Source of the DNA: Alkalibacterium sp. AK22 | GTDB taxonomy: Bacteria > Bacillota > Bacilli > Lactobacillales > Carnobacteriaceae_A | NCBI RefSeq assembly: GCF_000585255.1 | Contig: NZ_JANL01000021.1 | Span: forward strand, 1 to 64,000 | Direction of reading: 5' to 3' | DNA length: 64,000 bases | Position numbers and translations under genes: made by a program | Shown: positions 1 to 8,573 of the stretch, piece after piece | Position numbering within the stretch: the stretch's first letter is position 1 | Layout of the letters: every line of letters begins with the position of its first letter | The notes under the pieces: generated by a model | The model's database searches: none | Seen by the model: the letters and a program-made list of their open reading frames with translations, nothing else | What the model was told of the DNA's origin: nothing

Positions 1-64
1 GAGGAATAGCAGTCTAAGAAGGTGTTTTATTAGTGTCTCAAATCAGCAGGTCAGTCTAGAAAAA

Positions 65-78
65 AGTAAGCGTTTTTA
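65..78. promoter_or_regulatory. candidate cre site upstream of galM
   Basis: AGTAAGCGTTTTTA matches the CcpA consensus TGWAANCGNTNWCA at 12 of 14 positions and lies about 70 bp upstream of the aldose epimerase start. Catabolite control of galM is plausible but is inferred from one site only. Confidence 0.4.
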
Positions 79-146
79 TTTTTAGCTGGACGAAAGCTTG
101 AAGGTGTACTACACTAAGAAAGAAAAGCATTTTTTTGGAGGTAAAC

Positions 147-1202
147 ATGAAAATATCATCAGATTTTTATGGAAAGTATGAAAATAAAGACATCAAAGAG
201 TATACACTGACCAACACACAGGGAGTTTCAATCAGCGCCATCCCATTTGGGGCGGTACTCACAAAAATCGTTACACCGGATAAAAGAGGCAATAGGGCTG
301 CCATCACACTGAACGTAGACAATATTGAAGACATGATCAATTACAGGCCCTTTTATGGCGCTGTTATTGGCAGAACAGCCGGCAGAATCGCCCAGGGAAA
401 ATTTCAACTGAGTGGCCGTACAGTCCATGTTGATACAAATGAGGGGGGGAACCAGCTTCATGGTGGCCCTCAGGGACTGGATACCCAGCTATGGGCTATA
501 GAGACAGAAGTAGAAGCTGACGGATCAGCTGGCCGTCTTATTTTCCGCTATAACAGTCCAGCCGGTGAAAATGGATTTCCAGGAAATATGGAGATAAAAG
601 TCACGTATACGCTGACAGAAACCAATGACTGGATTATTGATTATTCCGCCAGTACAGATGCAAGGACACCATTCAATCCAACCCATCACGTCTACTTTAA
701 CTTAACAGGAGATGTCAGTCAGTCTGTTTTAAATCATGAACTAAAGCTGAATAGTCAGCAGTTTGCTCCTTTGACCCAGGATAATTTGCCGACAGGCAAG
801 CTGGAGAATACCGAAGGGACTCCTTTTGACTTTAGTGAAGCTAAGTCCGTTGGAGAGGCTGTGCTGTCTGCTCATCCTCAAATCAAACCGTTGAATGGGC
901 TGGATCATCCTTTTGTGATCAAAAAAAATGGAAAAAACAAAGTTGATGGGAGTCTGTACGATCCAATGAGCGGGCGTGAAGTGCAGTTTCAAACAGACCG
1001 GGACAGTGTCGTCATCTTTACCCATAACGAAGCAATCAATGATTTTAGTATTGAGGGTAGACCAGTCCGGCAATATGCAGGTATTACGCTGGAAACTCAG
1101 CAATTACCGGACGCCTTAAACCAGCCCGGATTTGGGAATATAGTACTGGAGCCGGGAGAGACTTATCAGTCACGAACGATTTATTCTTTCGGTCTGAGAT
1201 AG
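147..1202 (+). CDS. galM: aldose 1-epimerase
   Basis: Aldose 1-epimerase (mutarotase) of 351 aa that interconverts alpha and beta anomers of galactose or glucose in the cytoplasm, feeding the Leloir pathway. The family motifs are visible in order: GRTAGRIA near residue 75, NQLHGG with the first active-site His near residue 106, NPTHHVYFNL with the catalytic His near residue 180, and GITLETQ with the catalytic Glu near the C-terminus. The start is the ATG at 147, preceded by TTGGAGG at 135-141; the TTG that opens the frame at 135 lies inside this ribosome binding site. No other galactose genes are adjacent, so the true sugar could differ. A cre-like site lies upstream and a long hairpin follows. 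Confidence 0.93.
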   Translation: MKISSDFYGKYENKDIKEYTLTNTQGVSISAIPFGAVLTKIVTPDKRGNRAAITLNVDNIEDMINYRPFYGAVIGRTAGRIAQGKFQLSGRTVHVDTNEGGNQLHGGPQGLDTQLWAIETEVEADGSAGRLIFRYNSPAGENGFPGNMEIKVTYTLTETNDWIIDYSASTDARTPFNPTHHVYFNLTGDVSQSVLNHELKLNSQQFAPLTQDNLPTGKLENTEGTPFDFSEAKSVGEAVLSAHPQIKPLNGLDHPFVIKKNGKNKVDGSLYDPMSGREVQFQTDRDSVVIFTHNEAINDFSIEGRPVRQYAGITLETQQLPDALNQPGFGNIVLEPGETYQSRTIYSFGLR

Positions 1203-1249
1203 AGCAACGAGCGTCAGCTGATATCTGGCTTCTGCTTGAGTGATCAATA

Positions 1250-1319
1250 CAATACATAAAACCATGCATAGCGGGCCTTCATTTATTGCAGAAGGGCAGC
1301 TGCATGGTTTTATGTGTTG
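1250..1319 (+). terminator. long hairpin after galM
   Basis: A 19-bp stem (1250-1268 with 1301-1319, one G-U pair) closes a 32-nt loop, which itself contains a smaller GCCTTC/GAAGGGC stem. No clear T-tract follows on the plus strand, so this may be a stabilising or weak terminator structure rather than a standard intrinsic terminator. Confidence 0.5.
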
Positions 1320-1427
1320 TGTAAAGGGCTGATCAAAGCTGGTCAGCTTGTTTCTTGTTATTCAGTTTAAGCAAAGCACAGGTATTCAGGCCCCGTTTCT
1401 GATGTCTCGCCCCTCAATAAGAAAAGC

Positions 1428-2174
1428 TTAAACCTTACCACATTTTTCAAAGGCATTATCCACAGGTGTATAACCTAAATGAACTCTGGCAGAATCGATA
1501 TCCAGACGGGGGAAGCTGTTATTTGAGACACCATTGACCAAAAGGTAAGGTTCTGTCAGCTCAGCTTTTAAACAACAGTCAATCAGGTGATTCATGTCGC
1601 GAGCCGAAAAGTACATGCTCATGCCATAAAAGTCACTATCCGGATCCAGTTCAGAATCATCGGACTTGTAGTCCCCGATCCGAATGCCAATGGATTCTAT
1701 ACCCTTTTTGAAAGCGTAGTAGCTGCCGAGTGCTTCCAAATAGGCTTTGGAGACGCCATATAAGTCGTCAGGCCGGATCTGATCTGTTGTTTTGACTTGT
1801 ACATTGTCTGGATAGGCGTCACTGGCATGAATCGAACTGGCAAAGATGATTCGCTTGACTGTGGATGATTCGGCAGCCTTTTTATACAGGTTTTGAGGCA
1901 GGACGTAATTCAAATCGACCAGGTCATCGTAAAAATCTGCATCCGGATCAGGGTTTCCAGCCAGTTGAATAACATACTCTACTCCGTCTAGGGCGTCTCC
2001 CCAGCTATCTAGCTTGGACAAGTCAGCTTCGACAATTTTTAAACCGTCTTTCAGTTCCTGTGGAAAGTCAGAAAAGTCAATGTCGCTCAGAACCAGCTCA
2101 TGGCGGCCTTTTAAATGTCGGGTCAAGTTAGTGCCGATTGCACCGGTTGCTCCTGTAATCAATACTTTGCTCAT
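1428..2174 (-). CDS. NAD-dependent epimerase/dehydratase (extended SDR)
   Basis: A 248-aa member of the extended short-chain dehydrogenase family. The N-terminus carries the Rossmann motif GATGAIG (residues 8-14) for NAD binding, and YGVSKAY supplies the catalytic Tyr-x-x-x-Lys; SSIHASD upstream of it fits the catalytic Ser position. The size and the internal 'GIRIGDYK' stretch resemble small sugar or uronate dehydrogenase-like SDRs, but the substrate cannot be read from the sequence. The ATG at 2174 follows an AGGGGGAT ribosome binding site. It stands alone on the minus strand, with a CsbD-like gene upstream on the same strand across a hairpin. Confidence 0.8.
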   Translation of the reverse strand: MSKVLITGATGAIGTNLTRHLKGRHELVLSDIDFSDFPQELKDGLKIVEADLSKLDSWGDALDGVEYVIQLAGNPDPDADFYDDLVDLNYVLPQNLYKKAAESSTVKRIIFASSIHASDAYPDNVQVKTTDQIRPDDLYGVSKAYLEALGSYYAFKKGIESIGIRIGDYKSDDSELDPDSDFYGMSMYFSARDMNHLIDCCLKAELTEPYLLVNGVSNNSFPRLDIDSARVHLGYTPVDNAFEKCGKV

Positions 2175-2221
2175 AGTCTGTTTATCCCCCTGTTTCTTAA
2201 TAGAATGATTATAATACTAGG

Positions 2222-2255
2222 CCCATTCTCAGCTACTGCTGAAAATGGGCCACTG
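2222..2255. other. hairpin between SDR gene and csbD-like gene
   Basis: GGCCCATT and AATGGGCC flank an inner TCAGC/GCTGA stem with a TACT loop. Both neighbours are transcribed leftwards; read in that direction the hairpin is followed by TAGTATTATAATC rather than a T-run, so it may end csbD transcription imperfectly or overlap the SDR promoter. Confidence 0.45.
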
Positions 2256-2298
2256 TTTTTATATCAGCTCAACTGTCTGACAGCCAGCTAGTCTTTTT

Positions 2299-2487
2299 CT
2301 AGTCTTTTCTGTCTTCCTTTAGTTCGCCAACCTTTTCGTGACCGTGCCCTTTAGCTTTTTGAGCCTTCCCTTCGGCCTGTTTCGCTTTATCGTCGACTGC
2401 ATCACCATATGCATCTTTGGCTCCTCCAACGACTTTATCTTTCAGCCCTTTGGCTTTCTCTTTCATACTTTCTTTATTTTCACTCAT
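2299..2487 (-). CDS. CsbD-like stress protein
   Basis: A small hydrophilic protein of 62 aa rich in Lys, Ala, Gly and Asp, with the CsbD-family pattern of short KAKGLKDKVVGGAKDA-type segments and a second KAKQAEGKAQKAKG segment. CsbD-family proteins are general-stress proteins of unknown biochemical role, usually abundant in stationary phase or cell-envelope stress. The start is taken as the ATG at 2487, because a GGAAGG element lies 5-10 bases upstream; an in-frame ATG at 2505 has no ribosome binding site and would make the Shine-Dalgarno part of the coding region. Monocistronic by appearance. Confidence 0.8.
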   Translation of the reverse strand: MSENKESMKEKAKGLKDKVVGGAKDAYGDAVDDKAKQAEGKAQKAKGHGHEKVGELKEDRKD

Positions 2488-2653
2488 ACTAAATCCGCCT
2501 TCCATATAATATATTTATTACGTTCAAAATTATTGTAAGACGGATAGGTAAATAAAGCAAAAGAAACGCCTGTAAGTCGCTCGGATTTCTTTCTCAAAAG
2601 CCTGCAAATATGCTAAACTGAAACCATATAGATAAACAATAAGGAGTACATGT

Positions 2654-3382
2654 ATGAAAATTCTTGGGATCGATACATCCAATCAGGCCATGTCTATTGC
2701 ACTGGTTGATGAGGATGGTCTAGTTATCGAAAAGACGGTCAATATTAAAAGAAACCACAGTATCCAGCTGATGCCATCGATAGAAGCACTTTTTGGGGAA
2801 GCAAACTGGGTTCCCAAGGATATAGACCGTGTAGCTGTAGCCAGTGGGCCTGGATCTTATACAGGTGTGCGTATTGGGGTCACGGTTGCCAAAACACTGG
2901 CCTATGCAGTGGGAGCTGAGCTTGTAGGAGTATCCAGTCTTCATGTTCTGGCAGGAAACGGGGAGCAGATTCCTGGGTCCTTTATTGTTCCGCTATTTGA
3001 TGCGAGAAGAGGAAATATTTATACCGGTCTTTACCACTACCAGCAGGGTGTATGCCGACCGGTTCAAACAGATACTCATATTGCGATCGAAAAATGGGCT
3101 GATTTTTTAGAGGGACTGCAAGCTCCCGTTCAGCTTGTAGGTACCGATGTAAATAAACATATGGATGTACTGAATAATCGTCTCGGGGACCGTCTGCTTC
3201 TGCTGGCACCTTCACAAACGCTTCCGAGAGCAAGTGTGCTAGCTGAACTAGCACGGGATAAGAAGCCAGAAGTCGTGCATACTTTTGAACCCAGCTATCT
3301 CAAGCTGGCCGAAGCGGAACAGAAATGGATGGAAACACAGACAGAGGAGTCTCTAGGAGGCGGGTGGATTGAAAAACTTTAA
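2654..3382 (+). CDS. tsaB: tRNA t6A37 biosynthesis protein TsaB
   Basis: TsaB (YeaZ), 242 aa, the non-catalytic ASKHA-fold partner that pairs with TsaD and TsaE to make N6-threonylcarbamoyladenosine at position 37 of ANN-decoding tRNAs. The N-terminal IDTSNQAMSIAL and the ASGPGSYTGVRIG motif (about residues 65-78) are typical. The ATG at 2654 follows AAGGAG. It is the first gene of the cluster tsaB-rimI-GNAT-tsaD; its 3' end overlaps the next gene by 14 bp, which indicates translational coupling. The order matches ydiC-ydiD-ydiE of Bacillus subtilis. Confidence 0.95.
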   Translation: MKILGIDTSNQAMSIALVDEDGLVIEKTVNIKRNHSIQLMPSIEALFGEANWVPKDIDRVAVASGPGSYTGVRIGVTVAKTLAYAVGAELVGVSSLHVLAGNGEQIPGSFIVPLFDARRGNIYTGLYHYQQGVCRPVQTDTHIAIEKWADFLEGLQAPVQLVGTDVNKHMDVLNNRLGDRLLLLAPSQTLPRASVLAELARDKKPEVVHTFEPSYLKLAEAEQKWMETQTEESLGGGWIEKL

Positions 3383-3980
3383 AGAATGGTTTTCTGACAG
3401 GGTAGCAAAGACTACAACTAAAACCTTTGTACCGTTGACTTCAAGAATCAGGCTGGAACAGAGCATCTTCCCACTGTCCGACGAACAGTTTCTGCACACA
3501 AAGGTTGCTGCAGAAGCGGACGTCGACGGGATCCTGGCCGTCGAACGGGCTTGCTATGACGGGCTGACCCCCTGGAACCGCTCAGCGATCCTACATGAAA
3601 TCCGTTTCAACAAGAATGCTTTTTATCTGATTGTTTACGACCATAAAGAACCCGTCGCCTTTATCGGGTCATGGTTTGTAGCCAAAGAAGCACATATTAC
3701 CAATATTGCAACGATTCCAGCCTATCAGAAGAAAGGTATTGCCACTTATATGCTGAAAGAAATCATTAATATTGCAGAAAAAGAGGACATCAAAGAAGTC
3801 ACACTGGAAGTTCGTGTATCCAATAAAACAGCCCAGAGCCTGTATGAGACGATCGGTTTTGAACGAGGAAGAATCAAAAAGGACTACTATGCTAACGACC
3901 ATGAAGATGCACTGGAAATGCGGTATGAGCTTGATGTGCAGCAGGCAGAAAGAGAAGCATTGGATTCAGGCTATGAATAG
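3369..3980 (+). CDS. rimI: ribosomal-protein-alanine N-acetyltransferase RimI-like
   Basis: GNAT-family acetyltransferase, 203 aa. The GNAT core starts near residue 45 and contains the acetyl-CoA loop motif IPAYQKKGIATYML and the RimI-type C-terminal LEVRVSNKTAQSLYETIGF, followed by KDYYANDHEDALEM, which strongly resembles RimI, the enzyme that acetylates the N-terminus of ribosomal protein S18. About 45 residues precede the core, an extension longer than in E. coli RimI (about 148 aa). The start is a TTG at 3369 with AGGAGG at 3355-3360, eight bases upstream; no ATG competes. It overlaps tsaB and the following GNAT gene, forming a tightly coupled operon. Confidence 0.88.
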   Translation: MKNFKEWFSDRVAKTTTKTFVPLTSRIRLEQSIFPLSDEQFLHTKVAAEADVDGILAVERACYDGLTPWNRSAILHEIRFNKNAFYLIVYDHKEPVAFIGSWFVAKEAHITNIATIPAYQKKGIATYMLKEIINIAEKEDIKEVTLEVRVSNKTAQSLYETIGFERGRIKKDYYANDHEDALEMRYELDVQQAEREALDSGYE

Positions 3981-4476
3981 TAAAGTGTTGACGATTCGTC
4001 CGTTTCTCCAGGCAGAAGAGCGGGCTCAAGATTTTTTTGATATGGCTGACCGAGCTTTTAAATATGGCTCTCCCTGGTCCCTTGAGCAGTTCAGTGAGAC
4101 GCTTGTTCGAACCGATCTTATTTTTTTTGTAGCCGAGCAGAATAAACGACTACTGGGGTATATAGGCGGACAGCTGCTCGGAGAAGAGGCAGAACTTTAT
4201 CTGCTAGTTGTTGATCCCCCTCATCATCAGCAGCAAGTAGCAAGTCAGCTGATGGAGGCGTACAAGTCCTGGTGTATATCAGAAGGAGTAAAGCTGATTT
4301 TTTTAGAGGTCAGAGCTTCTAATAACCGCGCACGCCGCTTTTATTCCAAGCAGGGCTTTTCGGAAATAGCTAGCAGAAAACAGTACTATACTAAACCGGC
4401 TGAAGATGCCATCATTATGAAATGTACCATTGGAAAGAAGGACCAACATGTCATCAAGAAAAATATTAGCAATTGA
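3973..4476 (+). CDS. second RimI-like GNAT acetyltransferase
   Basis: A 167-aa GNAT protein starting at the ATG at 3973, inside the last codons of the preceding gene (8-bp overlap). It has the acetyl-CoA region [16 protein letters not shown], where the usual glycine-rich loop (R/Q-x-x-G-x-G/A) is degenerate, and a C-terminal [19 protein letters not shown] motif like RimI. It probably arose by duplication of rimI. The degenerate loop raises doubt about CoA binding. The gene overlaps tsaD by 29 bp. Whether it acetylates a ribosomal protein or another target cannot be told. Confidence 0.82.
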   Translation: MNSKVLTIRPFLQAEERAQDFFDMADRAFKYGSPWSLEQFSETLVRTDLIFFVAEQNKRLLGYIGGQLLGEEAELYLLVVDPPHHQQQVASQLMEAYKSWCISEGVKLIFLEVRASNNRARRFYSKQGFSEIASRKQYYTKPAEDAIIMKCTIGKKDQHVIKKNISN

Positions 4477-5458
4477 AACAAGCTGCGACGAAACGAGTGC
4501 AGCTGTAATCGAAGAGGGCAAAGTGATTTTGTCGAATATTGTGGCGTCACAGGTTAAAAGCCATCAGCGTTTCGGCGGAGTTGTTCCGGAAATAGCCAGC
4601 CGTCACCATGTAGAACAGATTACACTGATCATTGAAGAGGCGATGCAGGAGGCAGGTATAGCGTATGCTGATCTGGATGCCGTAGCGGTCACAGAAGGTC
4701 CCGGACTGGTTGGCGCTCTGTTGATTGGAGTCAATGCAGCAAAGGCCATCGCTTTTGCTCATGGCCTTCCGCTGATTGCAGTCAACCACATCAAAGGGCA
4801 TATTTTTGCGAATCGGCTGGTGTCCGATATGCAGTTTCCACTGCTGTCGCTGGTCGTCAGTGGAGGGCATACAGAACTGATTTACATGTCAGCTCCAGAC
4901 TCCTTTGAAGTGATTGGGGAGACCAGAGATGATGCTGCTGGTGAAGCGTATGACAAAATCGGACGCGTACTCGGGGTACCTTATCCTGGGGGCAAACATA
5001 TAGATGAAATGGCGCACAAGGGTGCAGATACGTATCATTTCCCTCGAGCCATGATTCGGGAAGATAATTATGATTTCAGTTTCAGCGGCCTGAAAAGTGC
5101 GTTCATCAATACTGTTCATAACGCAAAGCAAAAAGGTGAACCCATTCACACAGATGACCTGGCTGCCAGTTTTCAGGCAGCAGTTGTGGAGGTACTGGTC
5201 GACAAGACCATTCGAGCCGCTAAAGACCGGCCTGTCAAGCAGCTGGTACTGGCCGGAGGCGTAGCTGCCAATCGGGGGCTGCGGAGCGCCCTCGAGAAAG
5301 CTGTGGCAGCTGAATTACCAGAGGTCAAGCTGCTGATTCCTCCACTGGCTTTATGTGGAGACAATGCTGCAATGATTGGAGCTGCGGCGCAAGTCAAGCT
5401 AGCTAAAGCAGAATTTTCAGATTATGCTTTGAATGGTCAACCGGGACTGTCCGTATAA
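4448..5458 (+). CDS. tsaD: tRNA N6-adenosine threonylcarbamoyltransferase TsaD
   Basis: TsaD (Gcp/YgjD), 336 aa, catalyses transfer of the threonylcarbamoyl group to A37 of tRNA, working with TsaB and TsaE. Visible family features are the N-terminal [13 protein letters not shown], the ASRHHVEQ segment, NHIKGHIFA with the two metal-binding histidines (near residues 110-114), SGGHTELI, and the C-terminal [12 protein letters not shown] and CGDNAAMI. The start is the ATG at 4448, with AAGGA just upstream; a TTG at 4430 has no such site. It ends the tsaB operon. A 130-nt structured tract and an intrinsic terminator follow. Confidence 0.96.
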   Translation: MSSRKILAIETSCDETSAAVIEEGKVILSNIVASQVKSHQRFGGVVPEIASRHHVEQITLIIEEAMQEAGIAYADLDAVAVTEGPGLVGALLIGVNAAKAIAFAHGLPLIAVNHIKGHIFANRLVSDMQFPLLSLVVSGGHTELIYMSAPDSFEVIGETRDDAAGEAYDKIGRVLGVPYPGGKHIDEMAHKGADTYHFPRAMIREDNYDFSFSGLKSAFINTVHNAKQKGEPIHTDDLAASFQAAVVEVLVDKTIRAAKDRPVKQLVLAGGVAANRGLRSALEKAVAAELPEVKLLIPPLALCGDNAAMIGAAAQVKLAKAEFSDYALNGQPGLSV

Positions 5459-5622
5459 AATCTGCTCATCCCAGATACTCGCGCCGATTGATATGTAAAG
5501 ACTAGTGTAATCGGAGGTAGGCTCATTTTTCAAGTGCAAGGTAAAACAGGCTGTTTTGAGCAATACCTAGCTAGAGTAGAGGATACAAAAAAGGGTGGGG
5601 AACCGTTCCCCGCCCTTTTTTG
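5459..5622 (+). ncRNA. candidate structured RNA or 3' UTR after tsaD
   Basis: The stretch between tsaD and its terminator folds on inspection: CCGATT pairs with AATCGG (about 5487-5517), AGGTA-GGCTCA pairs with TGAGC-AA-TACCT (about 5516-5571), and inside the latter AAAACAG faces TGTTTT. The nested complementarity exceeds what random sequence would give. I recognise no known family. It ends in a strong intrinsic terminator. It may be a processed 3' UTR or an independent small RNA; no clear promoter was found. Confidence 0.3.
5586..5622 (+). terminator. intrinsic terminator after tsaD
   Basis: GGGTGGGG and CCCCGCCC form a GC-rich stem with loop AACCGTT, flanked by six A on the left and six T on the right. 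Confidence 0.9.
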
Positions 5623-5691
5623 TACGCTTTTGTTTTAATGTCTGATGTTCTAGCCACTCCTGAGATCAATGGATACGGCTACTTTTTTTCG

Positions 5692-6138
5692 TCAGTTTTC
5701 TTCACCATCAAGGGTCACCCCTCGGGCAGAAACAGGAGTGGAGAAAATGATTTGAGTATAGGTTTTTCCGAACTGCTGCAAGTCATTGATGAAATCATCC
5801 AGTTCAGTTGTGGTCGGATAAGCCACTTTGATTAGCATGGAAAATTCTCCGGTTACACAGTTGCATTCAATCACATTCGGGATGGCATCGATGTAAGGAT
5901 AGAATTCTTTTTTCTGTCGAGGCTGCAAGTCCAGCTGAATAAAGGCCTGGATATGGTAACCCAGTTTTTTCAGATTCACTTGAGTCAAGTATTTTTCGAT
6001 ATAGCCTTCTTTTTCTAGCTTAGTTATACGATTGGAAATTGCCGGGGAAGACAAATACGTTTCACCTGCAATTTCCTTTAATGAAGCACGGCTGTTCTCC
6101 TGTAAAATCTGCAGTATTTTTAAGTCCATCTGGTCCAT
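5692..6138 (-). CDS. Lrp/AsnC-family transcriptional regulator
   Basis: A 148-aa Lrp/AsnC regulator. Residues 1-60 hold the winged HTH (LKILQILQENSRASLKEIA, then LSSPAISNRITKLEKEGYI) and the rest is the ligand-binding RAM/AsnC domain (IQAFIQLDL through VTGEFSMLIKV). These proteins form dimers or octamers and sense amino acids. The ATG at 6138 has TGAGGA six bases upstream, whereas an in-frame ATG at 6150 has no ribosome binding site. No amino-acid gene is adjacent, so the target is unknown. The gene is oriented against tsaD and with the ABC-F gene. Confidence 0.88.
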   Translation of the reverse strand: MDQMDLKILQILQENSRASLKEIAGETYLSSPAISNRITKLEKEGYIEKYLTQVNLKKLGYHIQAFIQLDLQPRQKKEFYPYIDAIPNVIECNCVTGEFSMLIKVAYPTTTELDDFINDLQQFGKTYTQIIFSTPVSARGVTLDGEEN

Positions 6139-6195
6139 AAGTGTCCTCATTTCTATTATGTGAAAAAAGTCAAAGTAAGGTGATGTATGAGCTGT

Positions 6196-8160
6196 CTATA
6201 CGTTATCAAGTTCGTCTTGTAGCGCTTCCCATTCATTTAAAAGCTCTTCCTGCTTTGAGGAAAGTCGGTCATTTTCTTTAGCCAGTATTTCTGCTTTTTC
6301 CACATCAGAAAACACATCAGGCTGACTCAATTCAAACTGCACCTTCTCCAGTTCAGTTTCGAGCTTTTCCAGTTGCTGTTCACAAGACTCAATTGCCCTG
6401 GAAAGCTTGCGTTCCTGCTTTTGCTTTTCTTTTTGCGCTTCAAAATCTAGTTTGTTCTGGCTGCTTGCCTTAGTACGGAAGGTGTCTTGTAGGCCAGTTT
6501 CTGACGCTGCATTTTCCTCATCTTCCAGCAGACGGAGCGCAACGAGCTCTGCTTTTTTTTGTACATAGTAGTCATAGTCACCAAGGTAAACCGTTGCACC
6601 ATCTTCTGACAGCTCAATAATTTTGGTGGCCAGCCGGTTGATAAAATAACGGTCATGTGAAACGAACAGGAGTGTCCCTTCAAAATCAATCAGGGCATTC
6701 TCAAGTACTTCTTTGGAATCAATGTCCAGATGATTTGTCGGCTCATCCAGCAAGAGAAGATTGTTTTTTTCCAGAGCTAGCTTAGCCAGGGCCACACGGG
6801 ATTTTTCTCCTCCGCTGAGGGAGCCTACGGTTTTATCCACATCGTCCCCACTGAAAAGAAATGAGCCTAGCAGAGTTCGGACCGATTGTTCAGACATAAG
6901 CGGGTGATCATCCCATACTTCGTTCAAGACTGATTTTTGCTCATTCAGTGTCAGCTGCTCCTGATCGTAATAGCCGATATCAACTTTGGCACCGTAACGG
7001 ATGTCTCCTTCAAGTGGCGACAGATGACGAATGAGAGTCTTAAGCAAGGTAGTTTTACCGACTCCATTGGGGCCCACGATGGCTATAGATTCTTCTTTTC
7101 TTACATCCAAATCTATCCCTCTAGACAAGGGGGTATGCTTATAGCCGACGGCAAGTTCTTCTGCCTGCAAAACGACTTGACCGGAGTCACGCTCCACTTC
7201 GAACTGGAAGTGGGCACTTTTTTCATCTCCCTGAGGCTTGTTTAGCGGGTCCATTTTTTCCAGTTGCTTGCGTCTAGCTTGTGCACGCTTTGTAGTCGAG
7301 GCGCGAACGATGTTGCGGTTGACAAACTCTTCAAGTTTAGCCACCTTTTTCTGCTGCTTTTCAAATGTCTTCCATTCCGTCTTGATTCTCTCTGATTTTT
7401 CTTTCAAATACTGAGAATAGTTTCCGTGATAATGAGTGACGGATCCTCTAGAAACTTCATAAATTTCCTGCACAACTTTATCCATAAAATAGCGGTCATG
7501 AGAGACAATAAGCAGCGCTTTGGAATAGTTTTGGAGGTAGGTCTCGAGCCAGGACAGGGTATCGATATCAAGGTGGTTGGTTGGCTCATCTAGTATTAGC
7601 AGATCTTTTTTCTGCAACAGCAGCTTTGCCAAAGCCAGCCGTGTTTTTTGTCCTCCAGACAAGTTAGCGATCGGCATATCATAGTCTTCTTCATAAAAGC
7701 GAAAACCATGCAAAACCGAGCGGATTTCGCTTTCTATCCCGTATCCATTTGCTTGTTTAAATGTCTGCTGCAGGCGGTCGTAACGGTCAAGAAGGGAGCG
7801 GTAATCATTTTCTTCCTTGTCGAGTGTGTGATCAGCCAGTCGATGTTCGATTGTGTTCATTTCAGCTTCTAGCATGCGTGTGTGTTCGGTCAGTTTCGCC
7901 ATTTCTTCCCAGATAGTCAGGTCCGACTCCAGGCCAGTGTGCTGATCCAGATAGCCGATGGAGCATTCTTTTTTCATGTGGATGGCGCCCTCATCAGGCT
8001 CTTCTTTGCCGGATAAAATATTAAGCAGGGTCGATTTTCCGGCTCCGTTTCTCCCGACCAAACCTATGCGGGATTTTTCCTGAATTTCAAGAGAAACATT
8101 GTCGAATAACTTGTCTGCCCCAAAGTAGCGGGCAATTTTCTGTGTCTGTAGAAGTATCAT
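6196..8160 (-). CDS. ABC-F family ATP-binding protein (YdiF-like)
   Basis: A 654-aa soluble protein with two ABC domains and no membrane segments. The first has Walker A GRNGAGKST (about residues 36-44), signature LSGGQKTRLALAK and DEPTNHLD; the second has GPNGVGKTT, LSGGEKSRVALAK and DEPTNHLD. Between them lies the charged ABC-F linker with a KRAQARRKQ basic patch, and the C-terminal 100 residues are a predicted coiled coil ending in ALQDELDNV. ABC-F proteins bind the ribosomal E site and relieve stalling. Length and position between tsaD and rex match B. subtilis YdiF. The ATG at 8160 follows GAGGA. Antibiotic resistance is not suggested by the context. Confidence 0.92.
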   Translation of the reverse strand: MILLQTQKIARYFGADKLFDNVSLEIQEKSRIGLVGRNGAGKSTLLNILSGKEEPDEGAIHMKKECSIGYLDQHTGLESDLTIWEEMAKLTEHTRMLEAEMNTIEHRLADHTLDKEENDYRSLLDRYDRLQQTFKQANGYGIESEIRSVLHGFRFYEEDYDMPIANLSGGQKTRLALAKLLLQKKDLLILDEPTNHLDIDTLSWLETYLQNYSKALLIVSHDRYFMDKVVQEIYEVSRGSVTHYHGNYSQYLKEKSERIKTEWKTFEKQQKKVAKLEEFVNRNIVRASTTKRAQARRKQLEKMDPLNKPQGDEKSAHFQFEVERDSGQVVLQAEELAVGYKHTPLSRGIDLDVRKEESIAIVGPNGVGKTTLLKTLIRHLSPLEGDIRYGAKVDIGYYDQEQLTLNEQKSVLNEVWDDHPLMSEQSVRTLLGSFLFSGDDVDKTVGSLSGGEKSRVALAKLALEKNNLLLLDEPTNHLDIDSKEVLENALIDFEGTLLFVSHDRYFINRLATKIIELSEDGATVYLGDYDYYVQKKAELVALRLLEDEENAASETGLQDTFRTKASSQNKLDFEAQKEKQKQERKLSRAIESCEQQLEKLETELEKVQFELSQPDVFSDVEKAEILAKENDRLSSKQEELLNEWEALQDELDNV

Positions 8161-8573
8161 CTCTGGTCCTCATCTTTCTCATCATGATAAAAATAGTCTG
8201 CGACTAGATGTTGTCTTGTTTGATCATGGTTCTCTTCCAATAGTTTAGCATAGACACAAGGGCAGCTGACAGTCAATTTAAAATCTCCCTTTAGCTGAAA
8301 GAGAGAGGGTGTTCATGACACTTTTTAACTCTTTGTTCAAATTAGAGCCAATGTTCAGCTGCAAACATGGAATTGTTTAAAAAATTGATGATTATTTTTA
8401 GTATACAGCCTTATATACTTTATTTTCATAGGGATAATGGTATAATATGAAATGGTATCTTTCAACAAGTTTGTGAATGCACAAGTATGAATATACACGT
8501 GTTCTTTACAGGATTATAGTCAAACGGAGAAGATATGTAAGTTAAAAAAGTTAGATAACAAGGAGAATGAAAA
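8161..8573 (+). promoter_or_regulatory. 413-bp intergenic region with rex promoter
   Basis: Divergent region between the ABC-F gene and rex. An extended -10 element TGG-TATAAT occurs at 8448-8456 and probably drives rex; no good -35 accompanies it. At 8469-8482 lies TTGTG-AATG-CACAA, which resembles but is shorter than the canonical Rex operator TTGTGA-N6-TCACAA. The rex ribosome binding site AAGGAG is at 8560-8565. Confidence 0.55.

Noticed and set aside
8469..8482. Rex operator upstream of rex
   Set aside because: TTGTG-AATG-CACAA is a good inverted repeat, but the spacing is shorter than the canonical TTGTGA-N6-TCACAA, so autoregulation is not claimed.
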